This document shows positions 62,469 to 64,000 of a stretch of 64,000 nucleotides of DNA, one piece after another (the stretch's first letter is position 1; every line of letters begins with the position of its first letter). This stretch comes from Rhizobium johnstonii 3841 (GTDB lineage: Bacteria > Pseudomonadota > Alphaproteobacteria > Rhizobiales > Rhizobiaceae). The notes under the pieces are model-generated. The model saw nothing but the letters and a program-made list of their open reading frames with translations. It ran no database searches and was not told where the DNA came from. The translations under genes were made by a program, and so were the position numbers. The stretch covers positions 186,001 to 250,000 of the forward strand of contig NC_008378.1 of the NCBI RefSeq assembly GCF_000009265.1. Direction: 5' to 3'.

Positions 62469-64000
62469 TCAGTTGATGGCCGGTTCCGGCGTCTTGCCAC
62501 CGAATTCCGTCGTCAGGAAATCAAAATCGCAGCCTTTGTCGGCCTGTTCGATATGGCCGGAGAACATAAAACCGTAACCGCGCTCGTAATGCCGCGTCGG
62601 CGCCACCCAGGCGGCCCGCCGCGCTGTGATCTCTTCTTCGGCAACCAGCATATTGAGGCTGCGTGCCGGAATATCAAGCTCGACCATGTCCCCCGTTCTC
62701 AGCAGCGCCAAAGGCCCGCCAACATAAGATTCCGGTGCGACATGCAGCACGCAGGCACCGAAACTGGTTCCGGACATGCGGGCGTCCGAGATACGCACCA
62801 TGTCGCGCAGGCCGAGCTTCAACAGCGCCTTCGGCATCGGGATCATGCCCCATTCCGGCATGCCCGGTCCGCCTTGGGGGCCGGCATTGCGGAGCACGAG
62901 AACCGTGTCCGGCGTCAGCGGATAGTCGGGATCATCGATGATCTTCTTCATCTCCGCATAGCTGTCGGCGACCAGCGCCGGGCCGCGATGGCGATGGAAT
63001 TTCGGATCGCAGGCCGCCGGTTTGATGACCGCGCCGTCGGGACACAGGTTCCCCTTGAGCACGGCCAGCGAACCTTCATGATAAACCGGGTTCGACAATG
63101 GCCGGATAACGTCGTCATTGTAGATCTTCACCTGGTCCAGACCATCCACCAAGGGTTTTCCAGTCACGGTGATCGCGGTGGGATCCAGCTTGTCGCCGAG
63201 TTGCTTCATCAGGGCGCGCAAGCCACCCGCATAAAAGAAATCCTCCATCAGGTAGGTCGAACCGGAAGGGCGGATGTTGGCGAGAACCGGCGTCGTGCGA
63301 CCGATGCGATCGAGATCATCGAGCTCCAGCGGGACGCCGGCGCGCCGCGCCATGGCGATCAGGTGAATGATGGCATTGGTGGAGCAGCCGGTCGCCATGG
63401 CGACCGTGACTGCGTTGTCGACGGCCGCGGACGTGATGATCTGCTCCGGCGTCAGATCCTCCCACACCATATCGACGATGCGGCGGCCGCAGGCCGCCGA
63501 CATGCGCTGGTGGTTGGCGTCGGCTGCAGGGATCGAGGATGCGCCCGGCAGTGTCAATCCCATAGCCTCGGCGATCGCCGTCATCGTCGACGCCGTGCCC
63601 ATGGTCATGCAATGGCCGTAACTGCGGGCGATCCCGCCTTCGATGCCCTGCCACTCCTCCTGGGTGATCGTTCCGGCGCGGCGCTCGTCCCAATATTTGA
63701 AGCCGTCGGTACCGGAGCCCAGCGTCTTGCCGGCATAGTTGCCGCGAAGCATCGGGCCGGCCGGCAGATAAATGAAGGGAATGCCCATGCTGACTGCGCC
63801 CATGACAAGGCCGGGTGTCGTCTTGTCGCAGCCACCCATCAGAACGGCACCATCGACAGGATGGCTCCGCAACAGTTCCTCGGTCTCCATCGCCAGCATA
63901 TTGCGATAGAGCATCGTGGTCGGCTTGACGAAGTTTTCGGAAAGGGAAAGAGCGGGCAGTTCCATGGGGAACCCACCCGACTGAAGAATTCCCCGCTTCA
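62469..64000 (-). CDS. IlvD/Edd family dehydratase (sugar acid dehydratase), 5' end outside window
   Basis: The frame runs from the stop at 62469 to the window end without a stop; the residues upstream of the first ATG (RGILQSGGF before PMELPAL) fit the family, so the ATG at 63965 is internal. About 510 codons are visible of a usual 570-600. Iron-sulfur cysteines are seen in VLMGGCDKTTPG and SYGHCMTMGTAS; the first lies in the missing part. Other motifs: DNAVTVAMATGCSTNAIIHL and SDARMSGTSFGACVLHVAPE. The SGTSFGAC and GYGFMFSGHIEQADKG stretches suggest the pentonate/hexonate (AraC/XylD-like) branch rather than dihydroxyacid dehydratase proper. It is 9 bp from the enolase-superfamily gene and probably leads the operon. 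Confidence 0.87.
   Translation of the reverse strand, partial: KRGILQSGGFPMELPALSLSENFVKPTTMLYRNMLAMETEELLRSHPVDGAVLMGGCDKTTPGLVMGAVSMGIPFIYLPAGPMLRGNYAGKTLGSGTDGFKYWDERRAGTITQEEWQGIEGGIARSYGHCMTMGTASTMTAIAEAMGLTLPGASSIPAADANHQRMSAACGRRIVDMVWEDLTPEQIITSAAVDNAVTVAMATGCSTNAIIHLIAMARRAGVPLELDDLDRIGRTTPVLANIRPSGSTYLMEDFFYAGGLRALMKQLGDKLDPTAITVTGKPLVDGLDQVKIYNDDVIRPLSNPVYHEGSLAVLKGNLCPDGAVIKPAACDPKFHRHRGPALVADSYAEMKKIIDDPDYPLTPDTVLVLRNAGPQGGPGMPEWGMIPMPKALLKLGLRDMVRISDARMSGTSFGACVLHVAPESYVGGPLALLRTGDMVELDIPARSLNMLVAEEEITARRAAWVAPTRHYERGYGFMFSGHIEQADKGCDFDFLTTEFGGKTPEPAIN

Noticed and set aside
62469..63965. ATG at 63965 as the start of the IlvD/Edd dehydratase
   Set aside because: Upstream in-frame residues (RGILQSGGFP) continue the family, and about 60-90 N-terminal residues with the first cluster cysteine would be missing.

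Overview
The window reads as an accessory, catabolic replicon segment (megaplasmid or chromid type) of a Rhizobium-group alphaproteobacterium close to R. leguminosarum/R. etli. The reasons are uniformly GC-rich coding sequence, two-domain sugar ABC ATPases, a complete rhizobial-type erythritol (ery) locus, and a gamma-resorcylate (gra) cluster whose gene content matches the one described from Rhizobium sp. MTP-10005. I see no rRNA, tRNA, CRISPR array, insertion sequence, or replication or partition genes. Both end genes run off the window.

Layout. 1-9.6 kb is a mixed region: a GntR regulator (5' end outside) with an acuI-type reductase, a fused aconitase-X dehydratase, an orphan antitoxin with a truncated PIN-toxin remnant, an MFS transporter, a nitroreductase, a flavin amine oxidase and a CPA1 antiporter. 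9.7-22.0 kb is an uncharacterised carbohydrate or polyol module: a LacI regulator, an SBP-ATPase-permease-permease importer, a tagatose-3-epimerase-like isomerase and a class II aldolase on the + strand, facing a DeoR regulator, a xylulokinase-like FGGY kinase and a GlpD-like dehydrogenase on the - strand. 22.2-34.5 kb is the erythritol locus: a divergent importer (DUF2291 protein, eryE, eryF, eryG), eryABCD, and eryR-eryH-eryI. Together these would import erythritol and convert it through erythritol phosphate and three tetrulose-phosphate isomerisations to D-erythrose 4-phosphate.

34.5-35.8 kb holds a stand-alone ATP-dependent DNA ligase. 35.8-43.0 kb is the gra cluster: graDAFCBE on the - strand and graR and graK on the +. 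It would decarboxylate 2,6-dihydroxybenzoate to resorcinol, hydroxylate it to hydroxyquinol, cleave the ring to maleylacetate and reduce this to 3-oxoadipate. 43.2-50.4 kb has an orphan BrnA-like protein, a small membrane protein, a MalFGK-type sugar importer, a D-erythronate dehydrogenase-like gene (denD) and a GntR regulator preceded by a very long inverted repeat. 50.5-55.1 kb has ligD (phosphoesterase-ligase-polymerase) and an SLC13/TrkA-C transporter. 55.2-64.0 kb is an aldarate or sugar-acid cluster on the - strand: an IlvD/Edd dehydratase (cut by the window end), an enolase-superfamily dehydratase, an RraA-like protein, 2-oxoglutarate-semialdehyde dehydrogenase, kdgD (broken by a one-base frameshift), an orphan peptide-type binding protein and an Ldh-type dehydrogenase.

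The most interesting parts are the uncharacterised polyol module beside the ery locus, which seems to repeat the EryA-EryB-EryC chemistry but end in an aldolase; candidate operators shared among its promoters and the ery promoters; the rearranged position of graK; the kdgD frameshift; and several strong palindromes beside regulator genes.
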